In this document: piece after piece, positions 7,274 through 14,115 of the stretch
How the letters are laid out: the number at the start of each line of letters is the position of its first letter
Position numbering within the stretch: position 1 is the first letter of the stretch
Assembly (NCBI GenBank): GCA_002408485.1
Contig: DHSP01000018.1
Coordinates: forward strand, 36,857 to 52,504
Origin: Proteiniphilum sp. UBA5283
GTDB lineage: Bacteria > Bacteroidota > Bacteroidia > Bacteroidales > Dysgonomonadaceae
Length of the DNA stretch: 15,648 nucleotides
Direction of reading: 5' to 3'
Translations under genes and position numbers: made by a program
The notes under the pieces: model-generated
What the model was told of the DNA's origin: nothing
The model's input: the letters and a program-made list of their open reading frames with translations, nothing else
The model's database searches: none

Positions 7274-7281
7274 AATGAAAC

Positions 7282-8232
7282 ATGAAGATTTCGGAATTTT
7301 TCGAAAAAGAGGGAAAGACAACCTTCTCGTTTGAGCTGCTTCCTCCATTGAGGGGAAATAGCATTCAGCAGGTGTTCAATGCGATAGACCGGCTGAAGGA
7401 GTTCGATCCGAAATACATTAACATCACCACGCACCACAGCGAGAACGAATATAAGGAGGATGAACGGGGAATATTCCGGAAGGTGAATGTACGCAAGCGC
7501 CCGGGGTCGGTAGCCATTGCTGCCGCCATCCAAAACCGCTATGGCATCAGGGCTGTGCCCCACATCATCTCGCAGGGATTCTCGAAGGAGGAGACAGAGT
7601 ATGCTCTGATCGACCTTTCTTTTTTGGGAGTGACCGACCTGCTGCTGCTGCGGGGAGATACCAAAAAGCTGGATGCCGGGCAAAAGAGCATGGACTCTCA
7701 CCAGCACGCCACCGGCCTCCAGGAGCAGGTGAACAACTTCAATAAAGGCATTGCCTACGATGGCTCCACCCTCACGCCACCCGAAATACCCTTCACATAC
7801 GGCATGGCCTGCTACCCGGAGAAACACGAGGAGTCACCCAACATGGAGTCGGAGATCTACTACACCAAGATGAAAGTGGATCAGGGCGCCGACTACCTGG
7901 TCACCCAGATGTTTTTCGACAACAGCAAGTACTTCGCCTTTGTTGATCGATGCCGTGCCGCGGGGATTACCGTGCCCATCATCCCCGGAATAAAACCCAT
8001 CCACCTGAAGAACCAGCTTACCGTGTTGCCGAAGGTTTTTCGCTCCGATATTCCGGCCGACCTGGAAAAGGAGCTGCGCCGGTGCAAAGACGACGACGAA
8101 GCTAGGGAGGTGGGCGTGGCCTGGTGTATCGCCCAATGCAAGGAGCTGATGCAGCATCATGTCCCCGGCATCCATTTTTATGCGTTGATGGCCACGGAGA
8201 GTGTACACAAGGTAGCAAGTGCAATTTATTGA
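7282..8232 (+). CDS. metF: Methylenetetrahydrofolate reductase
   Basis: 316 residues. This FAD enzyme reduces 5,10-methylene-THF to 5-methyl-THF for methionine synthesis. The first strand FSFELLPP carries Glu18, the equivalent of the catalytic Glu28 of E. coli MetF. NITTHHS, AVPHIIS, LLLLRGD (Asp126) and QMFFDNSKYFAFVDRC followed by PIIPGIKP are in the expected order of the TIM barrel. Length is normal for a bacterial MetF without a regulatory domain. It has its own 113-base leader and a good Shine-Dalgarno. Its TGA stop overlaps the holB start by one base (TGATG), so the two are coupled. Confidence 0.95.
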   Translation: MKISEFFEKEGKTTFSFELLPPLRGNSIQQVFNAIDRLKEFDPKYINITTHHSENEYKEDERGIFRKVNVRKRPGSVAIAAAIQNRYGIRAVPHIISQGFSKEETEYALIDLSFLGVTDLLLLRGDTKKLDAGQKSMDSHQHATGLQEQVNNFNKGIAYDGSTLTPPEIPFTYGMACYPEKHEESPNMESEIYYTKMKVDQGADYLVTQMFFDNSKYFAFVDRCRAAGITVPIIPGIKPIHLKNQLTVLPKVFRSDIPADLEKELRRCKDDDEAREVGVAWCIAQCKELMQHHVPGIHFYALMATESVHKVASAIY

Positions 8233-9341
8233 TGTATTTCAGCGATGTCATAGGGCTCCACGATGTAAAACAGCATCTTACCGGCTCCGTACGGCGGGGC
8301 CTCGTACCACATGCCCGCATCTTTTACGGACCCGAAGGGGTGGGGAAGCTCCCGCTGGCCATCGCCTACGCGCGTTACCTCAACTGCGCAAACCGTGGTG
8401 ACGAGGACGCGTGCGGAGCGTGCCCCTCCTGTCACAAGTTCGACAAGCTGGCACACCCCGACCTGCACTTTGTATTCCCGGTGGTGAAGTCGAAGGTGAG
8501 CGACGAGTACCTGCCGCAATGGCGTGAGTTCCTGTCGCAAAACAGCTATTTCAACCTCAATCAATGGCTTGCCTTCATCCGGGCAGAAAACGCCCAGGGC
8601 GTGATCTACGCCAAGGAGAGCGATGAGATCATCCGCAAGCTCAACCTGAAGGTTTATGAAGCTCCCTACAAGATTATGATCGTCTGGCTGCCCGAAAAGA
8701 TGCACGACGCCTGTGCCAACAAGCTGCTGAAGATGATTGAGGAACCGCCTGAAAATACGGTCTTCCTACTCGTGTCGGAAGACCGGGAGAACGTGCTGCA
8801 GACTATCTGGTCGCGCTGCCAGCCCCTTCATATCCGTGCCATCGAAAACAACGAGATTGTGGATGCCCTGCAGCAGCGATACAGCCTCGATCACGCCGAC
8901 GCCAAGTCTTGCGCCCATATCGCTAACGGCAGCTTCACCAAAGCCATTGAGCTGATTACCTCCTCCCAGGAGACCCGCTACTTCTTCGACCTGTTTGTAA
9001 AGATGATGCGCACATCGGTGTCGGGCAACATCAAAACCATCAAAGAAACGGCTGCCGAACTGGCCGGCATTGGCCGCGAGATGCAGAAGAGCTACCTTCT
9101 CTATGCACTGCGCATGTTCCGGGAATACTTCGTGAGCAACCTCCGCGAGCCGGCAATGCTCTACCTGAATGAAGATGAACGTCAGTTTGGTGAGCGTTTT
9201 TCCCCTTACATCAACGAGCGGAACATCGAAGCTTTCAGCGACGAGTTTTCGCTGGCACACCGGCAGATAGAGCAAAACGGCAATGCAAAGATTATTTTCC
9301 TCGATCTTTGTTTAAAAGTTACCGTGTTATTAAGAAAATAA
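8232..9341 (+). CDS. holB: DNA polymerase III, delta-prime-type clamp-loader subunit
   Basis: 369 residues from ATG 8232. Clamp-loader AAA+ fold: the N-terminus reads FSDVIGLHDVKQHL, then a P-loop GPEGVGKL (33-40) whose usual Ser/Thr is Leu40, so ATP hydrolysis is doubtful, as in other delta-prime subunits. A zinc module follows, with Cys52, Cys61, Cys64 and Cys67 (CGACPSC). KIMIVWLPEKMHDACANKLL, EEPPENTVFLLVSE and the SRC motif (TIWSRCQPL) are typical. The C-terminal part is the helical oligomerisation region. An upstream in-frame ATG at 8124 exists but would lie inside metF; the 1-base overlap start fits coupling and gives the proper N-terminus. ricT follows, as in many bacteria. Confidence 0.93.
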   Translation: MYFSDVIGLHDVKQHLTGSVRRGLVPHARIFYGPEGVGKLPLAIAYARYLNCANRGDEDACGACPSCHKFDKLAHPDLHFVFPVVKSKVSDEYLPQWREFLSQNSYFNLNQWLAFIRAENAQGVIYAKESDEIIRKLNLKVYEAPYKIMIVWLPEKMHDACANKLLKMIEEPPENTVFLLVSEDRENVLQTIWSRCQPLHIRAIENNEIVDALQQRYSLDHADAKSCAHIANGSFTKAIELITSSQETRYFFDLFVKMMRTSVSGNIKTIKETAAELAGIGREMQKSYLLYALRMFREYFVSNLREPAMLYLNEDERQFGERFSPYINERNIEAFSDEFSLAHRQIEQNGNAKIIFLDLCLKVTVLLRK

Positions 9342-9346
9342 TTTTG
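9339..9346 (+). promoter_or_regulatory. -7 element upstream of ricT
   Basis: TAATTTTG matches TAnnTTTG and its first three bases are the holB stop codon. It predicts transcription from about 9352 and a leader of roughly 70 bases. The -33 box is weak. Confidence 0.45.
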
Positions 9347-9384
9347 TAACTTGCACTCTGTTTTATTTTTAAATATCAAAAAGT

Positions 9385-9411
9385 TTCGCTTACCGGCCAT
9401 CGAAAAGCGAA
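9385..9411 (+). promoter_or_regulatory. Hairpin in the ricT leader
   Basis: TTCGCTT (9385-9391) pairs perfectly with AAGCGAA (9405-9411), leaving a 13-base loop. It ends 9 bases before ATG 9421, where the ribosome would bind. There is no T-run, so it is not a terminator. Confidence 0.35.
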
Positions 9412-9420
9412 TTTATATAT

Positions 9421-10638
9421 ATGGACAAAGAAATTTTATCTGATAAAATGGCGGATATCGTCCCCATCAAGACCGTGACCGCAAGAAATACCAAAAGCTG
9501 TAAAGGCTGCACACCCCATAATAACAAACTTCACATTTACGACTGGCTGCACGATTTTCCGGAATTTCAGGATCTCTCGAAGATGGTGGAAGTACAGTTT
9601 AAAAATACCCGCAAGGGGTACTACATCAACAGCAACGACCTGGAACTGCAACTGGGCGACCTGGTGGCCGTCGAGTCTGTGCCGGGTCACGACATCGGGA
9701 CGGTGACCCTCACCGGCAAGCTGGTGGAGCTGCAAATGAAGAAATACAACTTTCGGGAGGATGCAAACGGTGGCCTCAAGCGCGTCTATCGAATAGCGCG
9801 GGCTACCGATCTGGAGAAATACGAACAGGCAAAGGCGCGCGAACAGCCTACCATGATCCGTGCCCGCCAGATCGCCGAAGAACTGGGCCTGCAGATGAAG
9901 ATCGGCGACGTCGAATATCAGGGAGACGGCAACAAGGCCATCTTTTATTATATTGCCGATGAGCGGGTAGACTTCCGGCAGCTAATCAAGGTGCTGGCAA
10001 GCGAGTTCAGGGTAAAGATCGAGATGAAGCAGATCGGCGCCCGTCAGGAGGCAGGCCGCATTGGCGGCATTGGACCCTGTGGACGCGAAATGTGCTGTAG
10101 CAGCTGGATGCCCAGCTTTGTTTCGGTCTCCACGTCGGCTGCGCGTTACCAGGATATCTCCATCAACCCACAGAAGCTGGCAGGACAATGTGGCAAGCTT
10201 AAATGCTGCCTGAACTACGAGGTAGATGCTTATGTGGAAGCACAGCGCGGCATGCCGTCGCGCGAGATCGTGCTGGAGACCAGGGATGCCGATTATTATC
10301 ACTTCAAGACCGATATCTTCGCAGGGATGATCACCTATTCCTCCGACAAGTTCAACGCCAGCAACCTGGAGACGATCTCCAAAGAACGGGTCTTCGAGAT
10401 CATCGCGATGAATAAAAAAGGAAAGAAACCGCTCAAGCTGACCACCGATACGGACGATAAAGCTCGGGCTGAGGGTGAGTTCGCCGGCGACATACTTGAA
10501 GATCAGAGTATCACCCGCTTCGATGATGAACGGAAAAAGACAAATAAAAGAAGAAAGCCCCGCAGAAGACGTCCCGATCAACCGTCGGGCAACAGAAACA
10601 GGCGTGGTGAGCGCCCTACAGGAGAGAAAGATGCGTAG
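9421..10638 (+). CDS. ricT: PSP1-family iron-sulfur protein RicT (YaaT)
   Basis: 405 residues. The PSP1 core contains the family's cysteine pattern: GGIGPCGREMCC with Cys220, Cys225 and Cys226, and GQCGKLKCCLNYE with Cys257, Cys262 and Cys263. In Bacillus subtilis the homologue joins RicA and RicF in an Fe-S complex acting on RNase Y processing and phosphorelay; those partners are not seen here and the role in Bacteroidota is open. The last 35 or so residues form a basic, probably disordered tail (NKRRKPRRRRP, then Gly/Arg/Asn-rich), which suggests RNA contact (inference). An additional CKGC pair lies near the N-terminus (CKGCTPH, about residue 27). The gene overlaps gldH by 8 bases. Confidence 0.92.
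   Translation: MDKEILSDKMADIVPIKTVTARNTKSCKGCTPHNNKLHIYDWLHDFPEFQDLSKMVEVQFKNTRKGYYINSNDLELQLGDLVAVESVPGHDIGTVTLTGKLVELQMKKYNFREDANGGLKRVYRIARATDLEKYEQAKAREQPTMIRARQIAEELGLQMKIGDVEYQGDGNKAIFYYIADERVDFRQLIKVLASEFRVKIEMKQIGARQEAGRIGGIGPCGREMCCSSWMPSFVSVSTSAARYQDISINPQKLAGQCGKLKCCLNYEVDAYVEAQRGMPSREIVLETRDADYYHFKTDIFAGMITYSSDKFNASNLETISKERVFEIIAMNKKGKKPLKLTTDTDDKARAEGEFAGDILEDQSITRFDDERKKTNKRRKPRRRRPDQPSGNRNRRGERPTGEKDA
10620..10624 (+). promoter_or_regulatory. Shine-Dalgarno sequence of gldH
   Basis: AGGAG lies 6 bases before ATG 10631, within the last codons of ricT. It decides the start of gldH in a frame that stays open upstream to 10475. Confidence 0.55.
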
Positions 10639-11113
10639 CGCCCTCCTTTTTCCGGTGCTCCTGCTATTTGCGTTTTCGCTTTCCTGTACGGAAGGAGAGG
10701 CCTATTACCGCTTCCGGCATATCGACAAAGGCAAGTGGATTCGTGACAGCACCATCTGCTTCCCCATGGATTCCCTGGCGCTGCAGCCGGGAGAAAACTA
10801 CGATGTATCCATCGAGATAACCACGAGCCTCTCTTACCCCTATCGCGATCTCTGGCTGAAGGTAACTCATAATTTTACCGATACACTCTTGCGGAGCGAT
10901 ACAGTGCATTTCCGGATCGCTGACGACTACGGCCGCTGGCTGGGGAGTGGCGCAGGAGGGCTGAATCAGCTGTCGCTGCCCCTCTTTTCGTCGCTGCCCC
11001 TCGATACCGCCTCGCGCTATGTTGTTCATCTACAACAGGCTATGGAGGCAGACCCCCTGCCGGGCATCGAAAGGATAGGAATTAAAGTAGCAGTTGGAAA
11101 AGGAGAGAGATGA
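10631..11113 (+). CDS. gldH: GldH-type lipoprotein
   Basis: 160 residues. The signal peptide (residues 1-18, hydrophobic 4-17) ends in F-S-L-S-Cys19; the -3 residue is Ser rather than Leu, so the lipobox is non-canonical but acceptable. The mature part, with YYRFRHIDKGKWIRDSTICF near its start, a beta-rich middle (LWLKVTHNF, HFRIADDYGRWLGSG) and GIERIGIKV near the end, matches the GldH gliding-motility lipoprotein family. The homologue in Flavobacterium is needed for gliding; most Bacteroidales do not glide, so the role here is probably a general envelope one (inference). It overlaps ricT by 8 bases and the next gene by 4. Confidence 0.82.
   Translation: MRSALLFPVLLLFAFSLSCTEGEAYYRFRHIDKGKWIRDSTICFPMDSLALQPGENYDVSIEITTSLSYPYRDLWLKVTHNFTDTLLRSDTVHFRIADDYGRWLGSGAGGLNQLSLPLFSSLPLDTASRYVVHLQQAMEADPLPGIERIGIKVAVGKGER
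11100..11105 (+). promoter_or_regulatory. Shine-Dalgarno sequence of the DUF2520 gene
   Basis: AAGGAG ends 4 bases before ATG 11110, inside the end of gldH. It fits translational coupling at the ATGA overlap. Confidence 0.5.
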
Positions 11114-11871
11114 AAATAGTGTTCATAGGAGCCGGTAATCTGGCGACACATCTGGCTGCAGCCTGCAAAGCTGCGGGAAACAACATTGTCCAGGTATACA
11201 GCAGAACGATGGAGAATGCCACATTGCTTGCCGGAGAAACAGGGGCCGAGGCGGTAAATAATCTGGAACAGATCCGCCTGGATGCCGACCTCTACATCTT
11301 CTCGGTGAAGGACGATGCACTGCCTGCTGTCGTCCGGCAAATGCCGCCCACAGAGGGTGTCTGGGCACATACCGCCGGCAGCCTGTCAATGGATCTATTT
11401 GCAGCCCGCAAGGCGGAACATGGGGTGATCTACCCTTTGCAGACCTTCAGCAAGCAGCGGAAAGTAGACTTTGCCTCCATCCCCCTTTTTATTGAGGGAA
11501 GCAATCCCGCCACGACCCGCTTATTGGAGGAGCTGGCAGGATCCCTCTCCCGCAATGTCCGCCGCCTCTCCGGCGAAAAAAGACGAACGCTGCATCTGGC
11601 TGCCGTATATGCATGCAACTTCGTAAATCACATGTATACGCTGGCATCGGAGATCATTGGGAGGGAAGGCCTTCCGTTCGACCTGCTGTTGCCTCTTATT
11701 GCCGAAACTGCCGCCAAGGTGACGGAGATGGCGCCGCAGGCAGCACAAACGGGTCCTGCCATACGTTTCGATGAAGAGGTGATGCGCAGGCACCTCTCGC
11801 TGCTCCCCGATCCGGAGACGAAAGAACTCTATACATTAATCAGCAAAAGTATTCACAAACATTCTATATGA
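11110..11871 (+). CDS. Rossmann-like/DUF2520 NAD(P)-binding protein
   Basis: 253 residues, cytoplasmic. An N-terminal dinucleotide fold starts with MKIVFIGAGNLATHLA (GAGNLA at 7-12) and resembles F420-dependent NADP oxidoreductase or pyrroline-5-carboxylate reductase N-terminal domains. VYSRT after the second strand and YIFSVKDDALP match that fold. From about residue 125 the helical DUF2520 domain begins, with the conserved HLAAVYACNFVNHMYTLA (about 157-174). The reaction is not known; a dehydrogenase role is inferred from the fold. It is tied by 4-base ATGA overlaps to gldH upstream and to the KdsC-like gene downstream, an arrangement I recall from other Bacteroidales. Confidence 0.85.
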   Translation: MKIVFIGAGNLATHLAAACKAAGNNIVQVYSRTMENATLLAGETGAEAVNNLEQIRLDADLYIFSVKDDALPAVVRQMPPTEGVWAHTAGSLSMDLFAARKAEHGVIYPLQTFSKQRKVDFASIPLFIEGSNPATTRLLEELAGSLSRNVRRLSGEKRRTLHLAAVYACNFVNHMYTLASEIIGREGLPFDLLLPLIAETAAKVTEMAPQAAQTGPAIRFDEEVMRRHLSLLPDPETKELYTLISKSIHKHSI

Positions 11872-12389
11872 GCGCCATCAACTACGATCTGAAGAAGATC
11901 AAAGCTTTTATTTTTGATGTCGACGGGGTCCTTTCCTGTCAGACCATTCCCATGTCGTCGGAGGGAGAGCCGTTGCGTACGGCCAATATACACGATGGCT
12001 ATGCAATGAACCTGGCCGTGAAACGTGGCTATGGCGTGGCCATCATCACCGGCGGCAACTCCCGGGCAGTGCGGATACGATACGAGTCGCTGGGGGTCAC
12101 CGATATCTACCTGAAGTCGTCCATCAAGCTGAACGACTTCCACCATTACCTGCAAAAAACAGGCTATCGCCCCGAAGAAATCCTCTTCGCGGGGGACGAT
12201 ATGCCCGACTACAAGGTGATGAAGGAGGTGGGCCTGCCCGTTGCCCCGTGCGATGCTGCACCCGAGATCAGGGCCATTGCAACGTATGTCTCTCCCAAAT
12301 TGGGGGGGCAGGGCGTGGCACGCGACGTGATCGAGCAGGTGCTGAAAGTCCAGGACTGCTGGATGGACGAGGAGGCTTTTGGATGGTAA
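11868..12389 (+). CDS. kdsC: KdsC-like HAD phosphatase (Kdo-8-phosphate phosphatase)
   Basis: 173 residues. HAD-superfamily motifs are complete: motif I DVDGVLS (nucleophile Asp17, acid/base Asp19), motif II ITGGNS, a conserved Lys in LKSSIKLNDF, and motif IV GDDMPDYKVM (Asp110, Asp111, Asp114). The absence of a large cap domain, and the size, fit the tetrameric KdsC class. The expected reaction is Kdo-8-phosphate to Kdo, for lipid A inner core synthesis. N-acylneuraminate-9-phosphatase-type activity is an alternative that motifs alone do not exclude. The start overlaps the DUF2520 gene by 4 bases. About 105 bases of non-coding sequence follow. Confidence 0.88.
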   Translation: MSAINYDLKKIKAFIFDVDGVLSCQTIPMSSEGEPLRTANIHDGYAMNLAVKRGYGVAIITGGNSRAVRIRYESLGVTDIYLKSSIKLNDFHHYLQKTGYRPEEILFAGDDMPDYKVMKEVGLPVAPCDAAPEIRAIATYVSPKLGGQGVARDVIEQVLKVQDCWMDEEAFGW

Positions 12390-12458
12390 AAGCAACGTTG
12401 ACAACACCCCCGGACCAAAAATTAACATTTAAAAATTGAGCGCTTAAGAAACATGCGT

Positions 12459-12466
12459 TATATTTG
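12459..12466 (+). promoter_or_regulatory. -7 element of the 2-oxoacid oxidoreductase operon
   Basis: TATATTTG matches TAnnTTTG and lies 28 bases before ATG 12494. A partial -33 (ATTG, 12435-12438) is 20 bases upstream. Located in the 104-base gap after kdsC, it is the best candidate for driving the whole operon to 15454. Confidence 0.6.
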
Positions 12467-12493
12467 TAACAATAAAAAAAACCACTCCAGATA

Positions 12494-12724
12494 ATGGCAA
12501 AATTCAAGGGTTATGTAGAGGTAAACACAGGCCGCTGTAAGGGCTGCGATCTCTGTGTGGTGGCTTGTCCCACCGACGTGCTCGAGCTGCAGCCGCGCGA
12601 AGTAAACGACCGCGGTTATCATTATGTATATATGAAGAACGAGGACGATTGCATCGGCTGCGCCAACTGCGGATATGTGTGTCCGGACGGATGTCTGACG
12701 GTCTACAAGGTAAAGGTTGGATAA
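12494..12724 (+). CDS. 2-oxoacid:ferredoxin oxidoreductase, ferredoxin-like delta subunit
   Basis: 76 residues. Two [4Fe-4S] motifs: CKGCDLCVVACP (Cys15, 18, 21, 25) and CIGCANCGYVCP (Cys53, 56, 59, 63), with an extra Cys67 just after. Each CxxCxxCxxxCP set supplies three ligands to one cluster and one to the other. It should carry electrons from the catalytic subunits to free ferredoxin. It opens the operon; no Shine-Dalgarno is visible before its ATG. The KorD/VorD assignment rests on the downstream alpha, beta and gamma genes, because a free 2[4Fe-4S] ferredoxin would look similar. Confidence 0.92.
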   Translation: MAKFKGYVEVNTGRCKGCDLCVVACPTDVLELQPREVNDRGYHYVYMKNEDDCIGCANCGYVCPDGCLTVYKVKVG

Positions 12725-12754
12725 TCTTTTATCTCAATGAGAAACAACGCGTAA

Positions 12755-12759
12755 AAGGA
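12755..12759 (+). promoter_or_regulatory. Shine-Dalgarno sequence of the alpha-subunit gene
   Basis: AAGGA lies 5 bases before ATG 12765, in a 40-base gap after the ferredoxin gene. Confidence 0.45.
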
Positions 12760-12764
12760 ACATT

Positions 12765-13847
12765 ATGTCAGAAGAAATAGCATTGATGAAGGGAAACGAA
12801 GCCATTGCCTATGCGGCAATACGTTACGGCGTGGATGGCTACTTTGGTTATCCCATCACACCCCAATCCGAAATCATCGAAACCCTCATGGAGGCTGCTC
12901 CCTGGAAAACCACGGGAATGGTCGTCCTGCAAGCTGAAAGCGAGGTGGCCGCCATCAACATGGTATATGGTGGTGCTGCCTGCGGTAAGTATGCCATGAC
13001 CTCCTCCTCAAGCCCCGGCATCAGTCTCAAGCAGGAGGGCATCTCCTATATGGCCGGAGCAGAGCTGCCGGCACTGATCGTGAACGTGCAGCGTGGTGGC
13101 CCCGGGCTGGGTACCATACAGCCGTCGCAAGCCGACTACTTCCAGACGGTAAAGGGGGGCGGACACGGCGACTATAAGCTTATTACGCTGGCACCCAGCT
13201 CGGTGCAGGAGATGGCCGACTTTGTGGGGCTTGCTTTTGACCTGGCCTTTAAGTACCGTAACCCGGCCATGATACTCACCGACGGGGTGATCGGACAGAT
13301 GATGGAGAAGGTGAAGCTGCCAGCCTGGCGTCGCCGCAGAACGGAGGAGGAGATCCGTGAGCAGTGTCCCTGGGCCACCCTCGGCAAGACGGCCGACAGA
13401 AAGCCCAATATCATCACCTCGCTCGAGCTCGATTCGGCAGCGATGGAGAAGAATAACGAACGCTTCCAGGCCAAGTACCGTGTGGTGGAGGCAACGGAAG
13501 TACGCTACGAAGAGGTGAAATGCGACGATGCCGATTATCTGCTGGTGGCCTTTGGCTCCGCAGCACGCATCTGTCTGAAGACCATCGATCTGGCGCGAAA
13601 GGAAGGCATCAGGGTCGGCCTGGTCCGTCCCATTACGCTGTGGCCCTTTCCATCGGAGGTCCTGCAAGCCCATAGCGGCAGGGTGAAGGGAATGCTCACC
13701 GTTGAGCTGAATGCCGGGCAGATGGTAGAGGATGTCCGCCTCGCGGTGAACGGACAAATTCCGGTCGCCCATTACGGCAGGCTGGGAGGCATCGTTCCCA
13801 CTCCCGAAGGGGTGCTTGCGGCATTAAAAGAAAAAATTGTCCAATAA
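12765..13847 (+). CDS. vorB: 2-oxoacid:ferredoxin oxidoreductase, alpha subunit (VorB/KorA type)
   Basis: 360 residues. The pyrimidine-binding domain of pyruvate:ferredoxin oxidoreductase-type enzymes starts with LMKGNEAIAYAAIRYG and the signature GYPITPQSE (28-36). EAAPWKTTGM then AESEVAAINMVYGGAACG follows, and SSSPGISLKQEG, with the Ser-rich loop of this family. The second half is the transketolase-like domain II (ADYLLVAFGSAARICLKTI). With the other subunits it oxidatively decarboxylates a 2-oxoacid to acyl-CoA, reducing ferredoxin. Bacteroidales homologues are usually labelled 3-methyl-2-oxobutanoate dehydrogenase subunit VorB, but 2-oxoglutarate or other oxoacids are equally possible, so the symbol reflects family naming and does not show specificity. 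Confidence 0.9.
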   Translation: MSEEIALMKGNEAIAYAAIRYGVDGYFGYPITPQSEIIETLMEAAPWKTTGMVVLQAESEVAAINMVYGGAACGKYAMTSSSSPGISLKQEGISYMAGAELPALIVNVQRGGPGLGTIQPSQADYFQTVKGGGHGDYKLITLAPSSVQEMADFVGLAFDLAFKYRNPAMILTDGVIGQMMEKVKLPAWRRRRTEEEIREQCPWATLGKTADRKPNIITSLELDSAAMEKNNERFQAKYRVVEATEVRYEEVKCDDADYLLVAFGSAARICLKTIDLARKEGIRVGLVRPITLWPFPSEVLQAHSGRVKGMLTVELNAGQMVEDVRLAVNGQIPVAHYGRLGGIVPTPEGVLAALKEKIVQ

Positions 13848-13860
13848 AAAAGGTACCGTC

Positions 13861-14022
13861 ATGGATCCAAAAATCAGAAACATTTTTTTGCTTCTCTTCT
13901 TGCTGGCTTTTGTAGCGACCATCGTCGTTTATTTCTCGTCCGCCCAGGATATGAGGCTCACCTGGTATTTCGGTGGCGCAGCGGTGATATTTTACCTTAT
14001 CTACCGGTTCAGCAAAAAATAA
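13861..14022 (+). CDS. Small two-helix membrane protein within the oxidoreductase operon
   Basis: 53 residues. I recognise no named family. Two hydrophobic segments are clear, about 8-27 (IFLLLFLLAFVATIVVYF) and 34-49 (WYFGGAAVIFYLIY), separated by a short polar turn (SSAQDMRL). Positive residues at both ends (DPKIR, RFSKK) predict both termini in the cytoplasm by the positive-inside rule. It starts 13 bases after the alpha subunit and ends 93 bases before the beta subunit, on the same strand, so it is likely cotranscribed. A membrane-anchoring or assembly role for the oxidoreductase is a guess from position only. An in-frame TTG at 13837 would overlap vorB; ATG 13861 is preferred. Confidence 0.7.
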   Translation: MDPKIRNIFLLLFLLAFVATIVVYFSSAQDMRLTWYFGGAAVIFYLIYRFSKK

Positions 14023-14052
14023 ATGGTAGGAAACGCGCATGACAATCATTAT

Positions 14053-14066
14053 CACACAAGTGTGTG
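14053..14066 (+). repeat. Short inverted repeat before the beta-subunit gene
   Basis: CACACA and TGTGTG are separated by AG. As RNA this gives a 5-bp stem with an AAGT loop; as DNA it is a dyad that a dimeric regulator could bind. It lies in the 93-base gap of the operon. Confidence 0.4.
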
Positions 14067-14071
14067 GTTAA

Positions 14072-14094
14072 AGCGAGTTTTGCGCTATTTTTTT
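14072..14094 (+). terminator. Weak terminator-like hairpin with T-run inside the operon
   Basis: AGCG (14072-14075) can pair with CGCT (14083-14086) around a 7-base loop, followed by A and seven Ts (14088-14094). The stem is only 4 bp, so strong termination is unlikely. It could attenuate transcription between the alpha and beta subunit genes. Confidence 0.3.
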
Positions 14095-14115
14095 GAAAGT
14101 CAATAGTTTAATTGT

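Noticed and set aside
8124..8231. In-frame upstream extension of holB
   Set aside because: It overlaps the metF coding sequence and adds residues unlike a clamp-loader N-terminus; ATG 8232 gives the expected start and a coupled TGATG overlap.
10475..10630. In-frame upstream extension of gldH
   Set aside because: It would place about 52 hydrophilic residues before the lipoprotein signal peptide; a Shine-Dalgarno marks ATG 10631.
13837..13860. TTG start for the small membrane protein
   Set aside because: It overlaps the end of vorB and has no ribosome-binding signal; ATG 13861 gives a sound N-terminus before the first helix.
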